From contig CANUEZ040000104.1 in the NCBI GenBank assembly GCA_948099385.1, positions 1,207,501 through 1,271,500 on the forward strand: DNA of 64,000 bases. The letters are read 5' to 3'. The DNA comes from Fasciola hepatica. Taxonomy: Eukaryota; Platyhelminthes; Trematoda; Plagiorchiida; Fasciolidae. Positions 25,401 through 34,361 of this stretch are shown here, in pieces. Positions within the stretch are counted from its first letter, which is position 1. Each line of letters starts with the position of its first letter. Under the pieces are notes generated by a model that was not told the origin of the DNA, did not search any database, and worked only from the letters and a program-made list of their open reading frames with translations. The translations under genes were made by a program, and so were the position numbers.

Positions 25401-28400
25401 CAGCGATAAGGAAGCCGCGTACGTGGTCGGAAATAGTTATAACTGAAGACGTGTTGGATGATGAAAATTGGTAGTACTGTACAAAGGTGAATGACAGCGC
25501 GGCCCTTGCCAGTTTGGATGTCGTGGCAACTTCCATAGGGATGGATTAGGAGTCGTCGGAAGTCCTAGGTTATCAGCCGGCGTCAGGCTGAAAGGCTGCA
25601 ATAGCTAAGGCTATCAAACGTAAAAACCGTAGCTTGGACTTTTACGAAGCCTCCGGCAGTCGGCTAGCCTTGACCCGTTGTACAAAGCCTCCTGCGTCCT
25701 TCTAAGCGAGAGTTTGAGCTCAGATTAGCCAAATGCATAAGACAGCAGCCGAAGAAATTCTATAGCTATGTGCAGTCAAAAGGCTTAACAAAGGATGTGA
25801 TATGTCCACTATCCACTAAGGACCACGTTATTGCCACTGATGACTAGGGAAAAGCTGATGCCCTGGGTGAATACTTTGGTAGTGTACATAGGATAGATAG
25901 TGGAGTACAAGTCGATTTGGCGCTGGTGCATCCTCCTCCACAGTCAAACAAGCTAAATCTCTCAGAGGGAATCGTGCGTAAGTACCTACAGGAATCAAAC
26001 GGCTACAAGTCAGCGGGTCCAGGTGGCATCCACCCAGCTGTCATCAAGCCGTTGGCGGGTATCATAGCCCCATTGGTATGCAAGCTGTACAGGTCTACGT
26101 TGGACCAGAGTAAGCTACCTGAGAACTGGAAAATCGCGACCGTCGTGGCGATAAATAGGAGTGGACCTAAGTCGACTATGGATAACTACAGCCCGTTAGG
26201 CCTAAGTAGCATCCTATGTAAAGTTCTTCAGTAGATCATCCGCGCTCACATCCGTCAGCACTTATCGGAGCACTCCATGCTAAGTGTGGCCCAGCATGGA
26301 TTCCTAAAAAATGGATCTTGTCTGAACAATCTCTTGTGTTTCTTAGATGAAGTGACTCGACGACTGGATGAAGGTAAGCAAATCGAAGTATGTCACCTGA
26401 ACTTCAGCAAGGCGCTCGACTCCGCTAATAATCGTCGTTCGCTGTGCAAGGTGGAGACGTTCAGTATAGGTGGGCCAGTATATAGGTGGCTGGCGGACTA
26501 CCTCCCCCACAGAACTTTTTGTCGAAGTAGGGAACATGTGCTCTAGTTTGGTGAACGCCACCAGTGGTGTACCTCAGGGATCCGTCCTAGGCCCGATGTT
26601 ATTCTTGTTGTTTATTAACGACCTGGCATCCGCCCTTCAATCGCCTAGTTTCATTTTTTCGGATGACGTGAAAGTTGTTCGACCTGATGATAGGGATATA
26701 GGAACCGTCCCGGACTGGGCATACAAGTGGGACTTACCGCTCAACGCTGGAAAAAGCCATTTGTTGTCAAAGACAACAGAAAGCCTAACTGTCGCTCATG
26801 ACCAAAAGCTGTTCACTACAGAAGCAGCCGGCAGGGTTAAAGATCTCGAGGTCATCATGAGTTGTGACTTTAAATGGTCGGACCAGTGCAACGCTGCTGC
26901 ACAAAAGGCTCGTGGTGAGCTCTTTCGATTGCGACCAGCACTGTCTTGTCGGCAGCCGGAAATACTCGTACCCATCTACATCGCTACAATATAACCTCAC
27001 TTAAGTAGCGTGTAGACTTGGGCGCCATTCCACAAAAAGCACGCCGCCTGCTTATAGAAAGTTCAGCGTCTCGCGACGCTAATGGTTGAAGGGCAGAGGG
27101 GTAAAACGTATACACAGAGACTCTATGATATCAGTCTTTTCTCGTTGGAAAGAAAGAGACGTCGAGGGGAAGGTCTGAAAGCCCTGACCAGTGGATTTGG
27201 CCAAGTAGGACGTGTTTGGGTCCACGGGATTCGCCTACCAAGAGGTTGGAAACATGAAGTGATATGGCTATATGTCGCAGCTAGTGGCGTAATTGTATTC
27301 GGGCTCTTTCTTTGTCTTCGTGATTTCCACTTAATACTTTGATTTTCGGATCTTTTTCACTTTATGCTTCTATTCGTCCTGCTCCTGATTGGACGATACT
27401 GGAAGGTAGTAAGCGAAACCAGAGCACAGAATTGTGATGGTGATGGTTGAATAAACTGAACCTGCTGTCTAACGCTGTACGATGATGCTGATGGCATTGC
27501 CCACACCTGCTGTGGGCAGGCGTGGGCAGAAATATGTACATACGAGTAATAACACCGGGGACCGTGGCAAGGGTTGTCTTCTGCGCAGTTACGTACCGCG
27601 CTGAATCACATTTCGAACCTATTTATCGCCCATTGTGGCTATCAGTTTGCAATCATAACGTGGTTTACACTCGTAGAGTAGAATTTCCCAAACAGTCGAT
27701 TTTTGTTACATATTGGGTATTCAGAGACTTGGGATTAATGATAATTACTTGGTTCTGTTTTACTGCCAACATTTTATTACATTGGTTTTCTTCAAGTAGA
27801 ACTTGCCTTTGTAGAATGGTTAACCATTACCCGAGCAGCACGATCACACGAAACAAGCATGGGGAAACTGTGGGCACTGTCGTTACGATGTTTGGGCAAC
27901 ATTACCGGGGCCCATGTGGGCTACCCAAGCTTCGGGGGAAAACCCCGTGGAAAACTGGCACTCTTTGTACGGCCTTGAAGTGAAACGTTCCATCTTTTTA
28001 CATAAACAGACCTATCCTACCCACCGTATCCTGCCGTTGTAAACCACTACTTTGTCAACTGCGTTCGAAAAGAACGTCAAAATTTGTGAGAAAATCCACA
28101 CTTGCTGCACAAAGTTTCGAGTGGTGCTCAAAAGCATAGATGGTAGGCCAGTTACTGTTGTTTCCGTTGGTTGGTTGGTTGTGTAAATACACATTTGGAA
28201 GTAGTTGACCCACTACTACGTTGGATTGGAAACTTTCTAAGAGAGCAGAAATTCGCGGTTAAAGTTTCTGGGACTCTGTCCAGATGGTACCCAGCCTCTA
28301 GTGGCGATGTTTCCCAAGGTTCAGTACTCGATCCACTGCTGTTCCTGGTCTATATCAACGATCTCGCAACATGCTTCAACTCGCCGTGCTTACTCTATGC

Positions 28401-30438
28401 TGAAGATATGAGGATGTGGCAAATACCACGTTCTGACACGGACAAACAATCCCTGCAGATCGATCTCAACAGGCTGACGCATTGGTCCAATACATGGGCT
28501 CTCCCGATAAACAAAGAAAAGTCCGCACACATGCGTATAGGTCGAATACAGTCAACGTCAGACTACACATTCTCTGGCGCCCTGCTGAGAACGACAGCTT
28601 GTGAGCGTGATCTCGGAGTGATACTGTCGAACAAGTTAAAAACGAGAGGTCATATAGATAGAGCATGTGCCTCAGCATGTAGAATCCATGAAGCAATTCG
28701 CCGTTCCTTTAGAAAACTTTTATGATGCTGTTCGGCTGTTATACACCGCACACGTTAGACCTCGGTTGGAGTATGGCGCCGCGGTCGCATATCCGTGCAC
28801 CGCTGCCGAATCAGTCAAGTTGCACAAAGTTCAGAGAGCTGCCACTCGTCTCACTGCGGGTCTACGCGGGACTGACTACGAAGTTCACCTAAAAGCTATG
28901 GGGCTGTTTTCAGAAACCTATCGGAGGATACGGGGTGACCTCATCTGCGTCCGTCACATTATCCGAGGCGATCTAGGACCAGAACTACAAACGATCTTTC
29001 AACTGCGTGGACCTTGTCGTACGCGGGAAGACTCACTGACACTCTTGAAGTTGGAATCCACTGTTTTGTCGCTGATATACCGCCTGTCACAAAGAGTCAC
29101 CAACACTTGGAACTCTCTCCCAGCGGAAGTGGTGGAAGAAATGCACGACTCAACCTACAAGCGAAAACCAGACGACTTTCTGACTGATAAGTGGCGTGAT
29201 TCTCTTTCATGAGACCGCCTCCAAGAGTTGTCGTGACGAGGCTTACACAAGTTCCCCTTTGCTTCTAATCCTGAAGACTGAAGACAGTGCGTGCTTACCA
29301 ATTCTCTCATATTTCTTTTGCTGATACCAACAGTGCGTACAGGACGAAAATACACCAACAACCAACTAAACCAACAGGGCGAGCGAAAATCATCGGTTAG
29401 CATTTTTCTCACAAATGATGGTCTTTTTCAAGCTTAACTGGCAAACTTCTGGTTTGGGACTACAGGACATACATATTTATTTAAGTAAGCCCACGGAGTT
29501 TCACTTGAAAGCCGCAAAGAGGGTGCCTCGTAGCACCCAGTCCTTTCGAAACATCGGTTTACAGTCGGTTCGTTTTGTAGTCACTTTACATGGATCAACA
29601 TTGAATTTATACGAAGGAAATCGACGACCGGAGTAATTTGCAATGCTTAGTTAGCGTTTTATTCATACATATTAGTTTATTCCACCGAAATGCCCTGGAA
29701 TACCTCGGTATAGACCGCTCAGTTTTATTCCCTCGAAATGGGTAAAACAAGAACAATTAATGGGAGAATCGTGAATCAGAAAATAGAAATGAGCATCGTG
29801 ATACGCAGTTTGGGAAAAGTGACAGAAATATTCGAGACATCACGTATTTCAAACGATTGGCATAAACCGGTCGGAAACCGTTCAGAAACAGTCCAGGAAA
29901 CTTGTCAGAAACCGCTCGAAAACCGGCTAAAAGCCGATCGGTTTCGGAGCGGTTTTGCTACAAGGGGTACATCCTCTTTGGCATACTAATTTTCCGCGCG
30001 ATTTTTCCCCAAGTCTTGGCATGTCCACATGGGCCTCAATAGCGCTGCTCAAACACCGCAATGATAGTGTCCGCAGCTTTCCTGAGGTTTCCCCATTCAG
30101 GTCTCACATTGGCGTGCTGCTTGAGTTTCCGCTGCAAATTGGCCACACTTGCCCACAGTACCGTGGGGAATGTACCACTTGGGTATGTATCGCTATATAT
30201 TCATATGTAAACAAAAAACAACGGAAAATCGTCATCATGAGAATCCTTTTGGGACCACTAAGTGCACTGTACAGACTGGGAATGTAAGATAACGATTACG
30301 GCGTCAGATCGATGGGCAAAAGACAATGAAGTTCCACTCCCAAACTTACCCATGACTGTAAATCGGCGCTACTCTCTCACGATGCCGAAAGTCCGAACCA
30401 TCCGTCCCGGTTACACGGTACCCGGAACGCGACGCCAT
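15473..30438 (-). CDS. JAGN1: Jagunal homologue (JAGN1), three exons
   Basis: The joined CDS is 573 nt (190 codons plus stop) from 30350-30438, 15878-16007 and 15473-15826, all minus strand. Splice sites are canonical: GTAAGT/GCAG and GTTAGT/CTAG, with phases 2 and 0. Jagunal is a small four-pass ER membrane protein of the early secretory pathway, about 183 residues in human. The product aligns end to end with that family. The N-terminus has [15 protein letters not shown], the family's conserved cytosolic start. Hydrophobic segments lie at about residues 39-56, 84-101, 111-129 and 149-167, and a [11 protein letters not shown] / [10 protein letters not shown] tract precedes the tail. The last residues, RKLR, have basic residues at -3 and -4, resembling a dilysine-type ER retrieval signal. 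No stop or frameshift is present. Intron 1 is filled with transposons. Confidence 0.93.
15827..15877 (-). other. JAGN1 intron 2 (51 bp)
   Basis: Minimal intron with GT-AG ends (GTTAGT...TTTCTAG) and a pyrimidine-rich 3' end. It is phase 0. Very short introns of this kind are known in flatworm genes. Confidence 0.9.
15878..16007 (-). CDS. JAGN1: JAGN1 homologue exon 2
   Basis: 130 nt encoding the end of codon 30 and residues 31-73, including the first transmembrane segment ([18 protein letters not shown]). The acceptor is a pyrimidine-rich tract ending TTTGCAG. The donor is AAAAG|GTTAGT. The single leading base completes the Gly codon begun in exon 1, so phases agree although the exons are 14.3 kb apart. 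Confidence 0.92.
16404..16451. repeat. (TA)n microsatellite
   Basis: About 23 uninterrupted TA dinucleotides inside JAGN1 intron 1. Confidence 0.97.
16500..17100. repeat. GC-rich repeat-like segment, possibly a LINE 5' UTR
   Basis: Compositionally different from its surroundings, with broken open frames on the minus strand (16481-16795 and 16848-17033) and phrases such as gggaaaaccc, also seen near 27939-27952. It resembles the untranslated leader of fluke RTE-type elements more than host DNA. I cannot attach it to a specific element here. Confidence 0.35.
17101..17446. other. Intron sequence, nothing recognised
   Basis: About 350 bases of JAGN1 intron 1 between the GC-rich segment and the RTE fragment. 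No motif or long frame is recognised. Confidence 0.5.
17447..18000 (-). pseudogene. RTE fragment with internal deletion
   Basis: Minus strand. From about 18000 to 17640 it encodes the RT N-terminal part, ending in [10 protein letters not shown] (the first catalytic Asp motif). It then passes within about 100 bases to an RTE-like 3' end (17447-17560: gagcacagaagagcaaag on the minus strand, then a run reading gaatgaataaactgaac). Nearly the whole RT palm, thumb and C-terminus are missing, so an internal deletion joined RT start to 3' UTR. Confidence 0.65.
18272..18345 (+). tRNA. tRNA-like sequence (SINE head or degenerate tRNA)
   Basis: Contains tggtcgagtggt (box A / D-arm type) at 18281 and ggttcgaatcc (perfect box B / T-arm type) at 18324, about 32 bases apart. 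An AGTT/AACT anticodon stem encloses a 7-base loop, but loop position 33 is G rather than U, and the acceptor stem does not pair. It lies antisense, immediately downstream of the stop of the minus-strand RTE. I read it as a tRNA-derived SINE or pseudo-tRNA, not a functional tRNA. Confidence 0.5.
18363..18725 (-). pseudogene. RTE C-terminal domain
   Basis: Carries the RTE C-terminal signature, with WLGHVLRM in one frame and then WETL-type [13 protein letters not shown] in another. The frame switch near 18500 shows a small indel. The stop is at 18363. Confidence 0.75.
18742..19839 (-). pseudogene. RTE reverse transcriptase core
   Basis: Two open pieces (19839-19594 and 19521-18742) are separated by two stop codons. 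The first has [10 protein letters not shown] and [14 protein letters not shown]. The second has [29 protein letters not shown] and HADDVVCL, where the Asp pair of the active site is kept and the preceding aromatic is His. The thumb has [19 protein letters not shown] and [11 protein letters not shown]. It is the same superfamily as, but clearly diverged from, the RTE in the tandem array. Confidence 0.88.
20474..21664 (-). pseudogene. RTE apurinic-type endonuclease domain
   Basis: 396 codons open. The N-terminal ~115 residues are Ser/Thr-rich and unfamiliar. The endonuclease follows with [19 protein letters not shown] (catalytic Glu), [18 protein letters not shown] (Asp/Asn), SQIDHIAVS and ESDHALV (the SDH catalytic triad part). 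These motifs define the APE-type nuclease that nicks target DNA for target-primed reverse transcription. The domain itself looks intact; the element is dead because later domains are out of frame. Confidence 0.85.
22005..24171 (+). mobile_element. RTE retrotransposon, 5' truncated, left part
   Basis: Plus-strand RTE starting inside the endonuclease domain at codons matching ALLDWIPV, followed by [11 protein letters not shown] and [12 protein letters not shown] (Asp of GDFN changed to Asn). It continues through a linker with an internal deletion ([11 protein letters not shown] joined directly to [14 protein letters not shown], about 22915-23217) and the RT. From about 23224 it is nearly identical to the array RTE. 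It stops abruptly at 24171, after [11 protein letters not shown]. The 3' part resumes at 27172. Confidence 0.85.
23855..24171 (+). pseudogene. RTE RT thumb/C-terminal segment
   Basis: 105 codons nearly identical to the array copies at 3764-3162. It shares with array unit 1 the variants VVRSALL and VFEYRY that units 2 and 3 lack. The frame runs into unrelated sequence after 24171. Confidence 0.8.
24458..24673 (+). pseudogene. CR1-like ORF1 zinc finger (PHD-like)
   Basis: Open 71-codon stretch with C-x(8)-NGIECEV-x(3)-W-x-H-x(2)-C-x-G-x(4)-TY and a final VCVPC. The spacing of Cys, His and Trp is that of PHD-type fingers in ORF1 of some CR1 elements. One Cys position of the NGIECExC pair reads Arg, so zinc binding is probably impaired. 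Its place upstream of the RT supports ORF1. Confidence 0.6.
24960..25330 (+). pseudogene. CR1-like ORF1 C-terminal part
   Basis: Two frames overlap near 25190. The first (24960-25196) ends with [11 protein letters not shown] and IRRVHRVGH. The second carries [20 protein letters not shown] and RYRIAPDE. The pattern of a short hydrophobic domain followed by a basic region resembles LINE ORF1 nucleic-acid-binding domains. Confidence 0.5.
25730..27171 (+). pseudogene. CR1-like reverse transcriptase
   Basis: Broken RT with recognisable blocks: [16 protein letters not shown] and [13 protein letters not shown] (25970-26150), [10 protein letters not shown] (26290), [15 protein letters not shown] (26390), [20 protein letters not shown] (26560-26620) and FSDDVKVV (26660). 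The FADD active site reads FSDD. Stops at 26234 and 26546 and a frameshift near 26520 inactivate it. The C-terminal [12 protein letters not shown] block is near 27065. Confidence 0.82.
27172..27440 (+). mobile_element. RTE retrotransposon, detached 3' part
   Basis: Continues the array-type RTE from [18 protein letters not shown] to the conserved [14 protein letters not shown] end (stop at 27342) and a 3' UTR with gattggacgatactggaagg. About 40 codons of the RTE (from CLGHVSRAP to MTWQK in the array copy) are missing between this piece and the part ending at 24171. Confidence 0.8.
27441..28150 (+). other. Intron stretch with a short hairpin, no gene seen
   Basis: Follows the RTE 3' UTR. An inverted repeat at 27498-27509 / 27517-27528 (TGCCCACACCTG and its near complement) could form a hairpin. 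A 153-codon frame (27522-27983) resembles no family I know. cccgtggaaaac near 27941 recalls the GC-rich segment at 16500-17100. Confidence 0.5.
28171..28725 (+). pseudogene. CR1-like RT palm remnant (YAED)
   Basis: Open from within the RT finger/palm to a frameshift. Active-site Asp is replaced by Glu in [21 protein letters not shown], the conserved thumb motif, follows. Confidence 0.8.
28667..29212 (+). pseudogene. CR1-like RT C-terminal domain
   Basis: Continues the preceding remnant in another frame: [27 protein letters not shown] and [14 protein letters not shown]. It ends with a stop in the usual place for the family. Confidence 0.8.
29421..30343. other. Left part of the sequence next to JAGN1 exon 1, with a hairpin
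   Basis: No transposon protein is seen. A 47-base inverted repeat lies at 29909-29955: AAACCGCTCGAAAACCG pairs with its near-perfect complement across a 13-base centre. It is preceded by several loose repeats of the kind gaaaccg and gaaacag. Its role is unknown. Confidence 0.55.
30350..30438 (-). CDS. JAGN1: JAGN1 homologue exon 1
   Basis: Encodes residues 1-29 and two bases of codon 30. The ATG at 30438-30436 starts [17 protein letters not shown], which matches the start of vertebrate Jagunal proteins almost position for position. The donor G|GTAAGT follows at 30349-30344. If read on without splicing, the frame hits a stop at the donor (GGG TAA), so splicing is required. The exon is GC-rich compared with its surroundings. 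Confidence 0.9.
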
Positions 30439-32379
30439 GACGTAGCGGCGAAACGGACCACTCCCGCCGGTGTAGTGCAAACAGTGGGTAATGAGTTGGA
30501 TTTTCATACCGTTGATTGGAATTTCCGAACTACCTCTGAGTAGGAAAGCATCAACACAGCAACAGGATGATATAAATATTTACAATATAATCGTTGTTTA
30601 AGTTCATCAAAGTCCATTATGCACCCGTGTGTCCTTTGGCTGAACAGATCCTGAGCTTTGAATGGTGCTTTTGAAGTGCATAAACCAGTCTGGAAGTCTA
30701 GCAGCCATGAAGAGCCACATGGGTTAAGGGCTTTGAGCCAACTAGAGTAAAAGATGAGGGATGTGGGCTGTAGTGACCCCGATGGTTTTGAGGAAATGAC
30801 TGTTTTCTGGACATCATTTTGGATCTATTTTCTCTACGATCTTTTCCGACGGTCGACATCGACCTCATAGTGTTGTCCGGTTGCGTACGTTTTACTGGAC
30901 TGACTTTTCCTAGGTTTCCGTTGACCTCGTTTTGAATCACTTTCGCATTCAGTCGTTCGCCGATTGTACGCGCTCGCGGTTCGCTTCCTGCACAGCCGTT
31001 GCGTTTCGTTTTCCGTTCGGTGTATCTCTCGTATCGGTACTGTTTTGGTGCCACGATATATAGAATACACCTCGCATCTGTAAACCGACTTGGGTATTCT
31101 CTATTCGTCCGATAGATGGGTTACCTTGGTATTTCGCTGTTAGACCCAATAGGAGACAGGTTCACCAGCTGCTGTCGAAAGCCTTCTATAGGTCATTCAC
31201 TGGGGCATGCGGGCGGCGAAAAAAAGGCGATTATGGTTGAACTGCATAGGTTGTGTCCGCAAAAGCAGAACCAGTGCAACAACCCACAAACCCATTGCAG
31301 AAACCTGCGTAATGGGCAAATACATGGAAAGGCCGATCAGGGATGGCCTGGTTGCACCGAGAAAAGGCGTAATAAGCGACGCTTGGCACGGCCTTCTGAT
31401 CAGGTCGGATCACAGGTTATGTAGGTCTCAGCCATATTTTCATCCAGTTTCTTGCATCCGGGGCTTCAGAGGTCCTCACCTGCTATGAAAGGCCCCTCCT
31501 GCCCCACAGGCCCAACATATTTCCGGTGCGCTGCCATCCGCCACCTTGAAAGAGGATCAGAAGCCTAAGTCTGCCGCGTGAAATCCATCAAGGCCTTCTA
31601 TACCGCAACCCATAACAGCTAGCAGCGAAACTGTCTCTCTCCGAAGTCGGTTGCCCGGTAAAAGTTTGGACCACTGAGTTCGTTGAGAGCAAAATCTTTG
31701 GATTTAAAATTGGTGACGACCAATCCAACCTGGCGGGAGGCACCAGTACTATTCACAAAGATCCATCGTGGTGGCTCTTTTTTCTGTTGCTCCTTAAAGG
31801 CCCCGCAGGCCACCTAAAATATCCGCGCCATGTATTGGCCTGAGATGTCCAAAAGAGAGGAGCCGCAATGTGAAGCAATAAGGTGGCTGACGCCTAAGCA
31901 GTGAGATTTTGAAACAGGGAATAAGATCCCCACTGAACATTTCTAAATGCGAACTACGGACAGTCTCCTCGGTCCCACTCTGAAACCTCCTATGGTACAC
32001 TAGGAGTTAAACCTACAAAGGTGGGGAGAAAATAATGGGTCATTACCAGGGGTTAATTCACGCCACCTACGCTGTCCGTGGAGGCAAATGGAACCACGCT
32101 TGGGGAGCTCTTCCATTTTGGACACGTTAACAACTACCGAACCCAAAGTCTTTTGCCACTATACCGTGCTGTGGTTCAGCTCAGATGGGCCACTGTGTTC
32201 AAGTTTGGCAGCCACACTTGCGGGGGCATAAAAACACGTAGAAAGAATCCAATATACTGTCACCAAAGTGGAGGAGGGCCAGAGACGTAACTTGTGTGAA
32301 GTAAGACTAGTCCGCCCCAATTTATCCTCCGTGAAGGGGAGAAGTCTCACAAGTGGCCTAGCTGACACCCACGCTTATG
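30439..32379. other. Upstream region of the JAGN1 homologue
   Basis: It should hold the 5' UTR and promoter. A TATAAATA-like string lies about 130 bases upstream of the ATG (near 30570, minus strand reading), but I cannot place a start site. Basic-rich frames at 30698-31054 and 31116-31488 are not recognisable. No spliced-leader acceptor is obvious. Confidence 0.45.
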
Positions 32380-32384
32380 AAAGG
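32380..32384 (+). other. Target site duplication, left copy (aaagg)
   Basis: aaagg directly left of the 5' LTR (apart from three extra bases, tgt) matches aaagg at 42145-42149 directly right of the 3' LTR. Five bases is the usual Gypsy duplication. Confidence 0.6.
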
Positions 32385-32387
32385 TGT

Positions 32388-32678
32388 TGTAGTGAAGCTG
32401 CACTCATTTCCGTTAATCGCCCTCTCTATCGACACCCCATGTGGAAACGTTCTTTTTTACTCCGAACCAAGCTGTTCGTGGTTCGACCGCCCATAGGACA
32501 CACCCTCTTGTGAGTCCCTCCTGATCGTTCCTCGTTCTATACTATTTGCTCCGCGGGTTCACATGAGCATCTCTGTAGCTCGAATTTGGTTTATGACTGC
32601 TACTGCAACACCACTAAACTTGTGACTGCCGCCATCTACCGCCTCCGTGTGCCATTCGTTTCGTTAGCCATGCGCGCA
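32388..32678 (+). repeat. Gypsy 5' LTR (291 bp)
   Basis: Starts TGTAGTG and ends GCGCGCA. It pairs without indels with 41854-42144. Three additional bases (tgt) separate it from the target duplication. The U3 would hold the promoter; no clear TATA box is recognised. Confidence 0.85.
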
Positions 32679-33199
32679 TTATTCGTGGGCTCGGCGTGGT
32701 CTTGACGGGCAGGCGCCGTTTTTGAATTTCCCACTGGTTACTTCATCACTGATTTGAGTTTTTTCCGTTACCCCATTTTCAAAGGCTTTCCTTCGGCAAA
32801 AACTTCATAGTGACTTGAGCTCAGTTCTTTCCTGAAAATGGCCAATTCGCGGAACAAATCAGTGCTGGACTGTAAAGATATGGTAGACTGGGACAGTCCC
32901 GCGTATCTTCTACAAATATGAGAGTTCCCGGGTTCTTACCTGCGTATCCAGAGTCTTGGCTCGGTTAAGTCGAAGCACTATCTCGAATGGCCCTCTCAAC
33001 CGGCTAGTCCACCAAGCCCAGTTATCCGATGTATCACTCGCTGCCGACTCTGGCTCCAGTGGTCAGGGATATCTTATGAAACCCATTGGAGCTTTGGGCT
33101 AAACAGGTGAAGTTACCATCATCCCAGGTTGAAGCGCCAGGCGCATCGCGATCAGCTTCGGTGTTTTGATGGGCGAGAAGTCTTTCAAGACGGAGCACA

Positions 33200-33300
33200 C
33201 CTACAAACCCCGGCGTATGGTGGTACCACTGCAACCACGTGGATAAAGCAGAACGTGCTTCAAGCCTTCCACGCATCAACCTGAGTACCAGGGAAACGAG
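33200..33300 (+). pseudogene. Gypsy gag C-terminal remnant
   Basis: Encodes VWWYHCNHVDKAERA, matching the WYH-x(4)-G-x-x-A-R-x-C end of gag in flatworm Gypsy elements, in which the last Cys is lost. The rest of gag (about 32830-33200) is too decayed to read with confidence. Confidence 0.55.
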
Positions 33301-33384
33301 TAAACCGACCGGTGCAGGCGAAAACCGTATCAGGCCCTTTCGCTCACAGTGTCATATTTTTTTACAACCTTCTGAGTATTCGGA

Positions 33385-33690
33385 ACATGGTTCTTAGTAG
33401 AAGCTGGTGCACGGGTAGGCACAGTTCAACCCTATTCCACAAGCAGCCTCAGCCAGCCGGTCATTGAGTTGATCGCAGTCAACAAAACGCCCATGGAGGC
33501 CCACGATAAGCATTTACTCACATTTGACCTCGGTTTACGCAGCAGTCAGGTTTGGGTTCTTATTATTGCCCACCTTGCTCGTACGGTCTTTAGCATCGGC
33601 TATCTTCAAAATTTTAATCTAATCGGTCATCAGTCTGGTTTTCTTCTGGTGGATAAGACCATCAACGTCCCAGTTAGCCGCACACCGTGA
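33385..33690 (+). pseudogene. Gypsy protease remnant
   Basis: Reads FLVEAGARVGTVQP where an intact retropepsin has a DTGA or DSGA active site, so the catalytic Asp is replaced by Glu. It is followed by IAVNKTPMEAHDKHLLTFDLGLRSS, the flap and C-terminal half of the family, and WVLIIAHLARTVFSIGYL. Confidence 0.7.
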
Positions 33691-33839
33691 ACAGGCCCAT
33701 CACTCCATACAGTCTTCGTCACTCCTGTCGCTACGGGCCGCCATCAGAAGCTTCTGCACCCGTTTACTGGAACATTTCAACCTTCCAACGTTTTACAACA
33801 AGTATCTACCGATGTACTACAAGGTATAGCCAAAACTGG

Positions 33840-34361
33840 TCTACCGTTTTCTGCCATTCCATGCGTTTAGCATTCGTCAAACTAAAGGTATCCAAGGCCG
33901 AGTTTCAGCACACGACGAATCGTTGTATTATCAGGCTATCTTCAAGCTCCTGTTTTTCTCCGCCGCTCGTGATACCAGTAACACCTGTTGAAGATTGGCT
34001 AACTTGCGGCGAATAAAGGAGGCCTAACATTAGCACCGCTCTCAGTCGCTATTCAGTTCCACAGATCCAAGATCTCACGAAAGGTTTGGAGGTTGCGAGA
34101 TTTCCAGTAGCACGGGTTTGGCTCACGCACACAATCAGACTTGCTTTAAACCTACTGGCATATCAAAGTCGGCTCTTACCCCACCATCTAGTCTGTTTGA
34201 GTTCCTCCAAATGCCATTCCGTCTTATCATTGTGGCAAAAAATTCCAGCTATTTATGGATCAGGTCTGCATGGTTTAGAATGGGTCTGTACCTACTGAGA
34301 TGACATCTTTATTCCTGGAGCAACCTCTGACGACCGCAATGTCTATTTATGAAGATTTTTA
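33840..34361 (+). pseudogene. Gypsy reverse transcriptase, N-terminal part
   Basis: Blocks in shifting frames: KAEFQHTTNRCIIRLSSSS, EDWLTCGEYRRPN-like, RYSVPQIQDLTKGLEG, SLFEFLQMPF and the active site Y-stop-DDIFIPGATS, where the Leu codon of YLDD is a stop (34300-34302). The sequence is cut at about 34361 by the CR1 3' tail. Confidence 0.8.

Larger units (their letters stand above)
24172..27171 (+). mobile_element. CR1-like LINE embedded in the RTE, lacking endonuclease and 3' end
   Basis: Plus strand. It has an ORF1 with a PHD-type zinc finger (24458-24673), an ORF1 second half (24960 to about 25330) and an RT (about 25730-27171), with multiple frameshifts and stops. The 400 bases between ORF1 and RT are too short for an endonuclease domain and show none of its motifs. 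The element ends inside the RT C-terminal domain ([18 protein letters not shown]) exactly where RTE sequence resumes. Loss of the 3' end is not what target-primed insertion produces, so a deletion or recombination probably shaped this junction. Confidence 0.8.
28150..29420 (+). mobile_element. 5'-truncated CR1-like LINE, RT C-terminal half
   Basis: Begins inside the RT at [17 protein letters not shown]. It continues through [20 protein letters not shown] and LYAEDMRMW to [15 protein letters not shown], then after a frame change near 28670-28725 to [24 protein letters not shown] and [11 protein letters not shown]. The coding stop is at 29210-29212. The polymerase Asp pair reads Glu-Asp (YAED for YADD), so it is catalytically dead even apart from the frameshift. 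It is a different CR1-like family from the element at 24172-27171. Confidence 0.85.
16008..30349 (-). other. JAGN1 intron 1 (14.3 kb, transposon-filled)
   Basis: Phase-2 intron with GTAAGT donor and GCAG acceptor. It contains, from left to right, a (TA)n tract, a repeat-like GC-rich segment, a short RTE fragment, a tRNA-like sequence, a near full-length RTE (same strand as the gene), an RTE plus CR1-like chimera (opposite strand) and a CR1-like RT remnant (opposite strand). Only a small part looks transposon-free. Confidence 0.88.
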
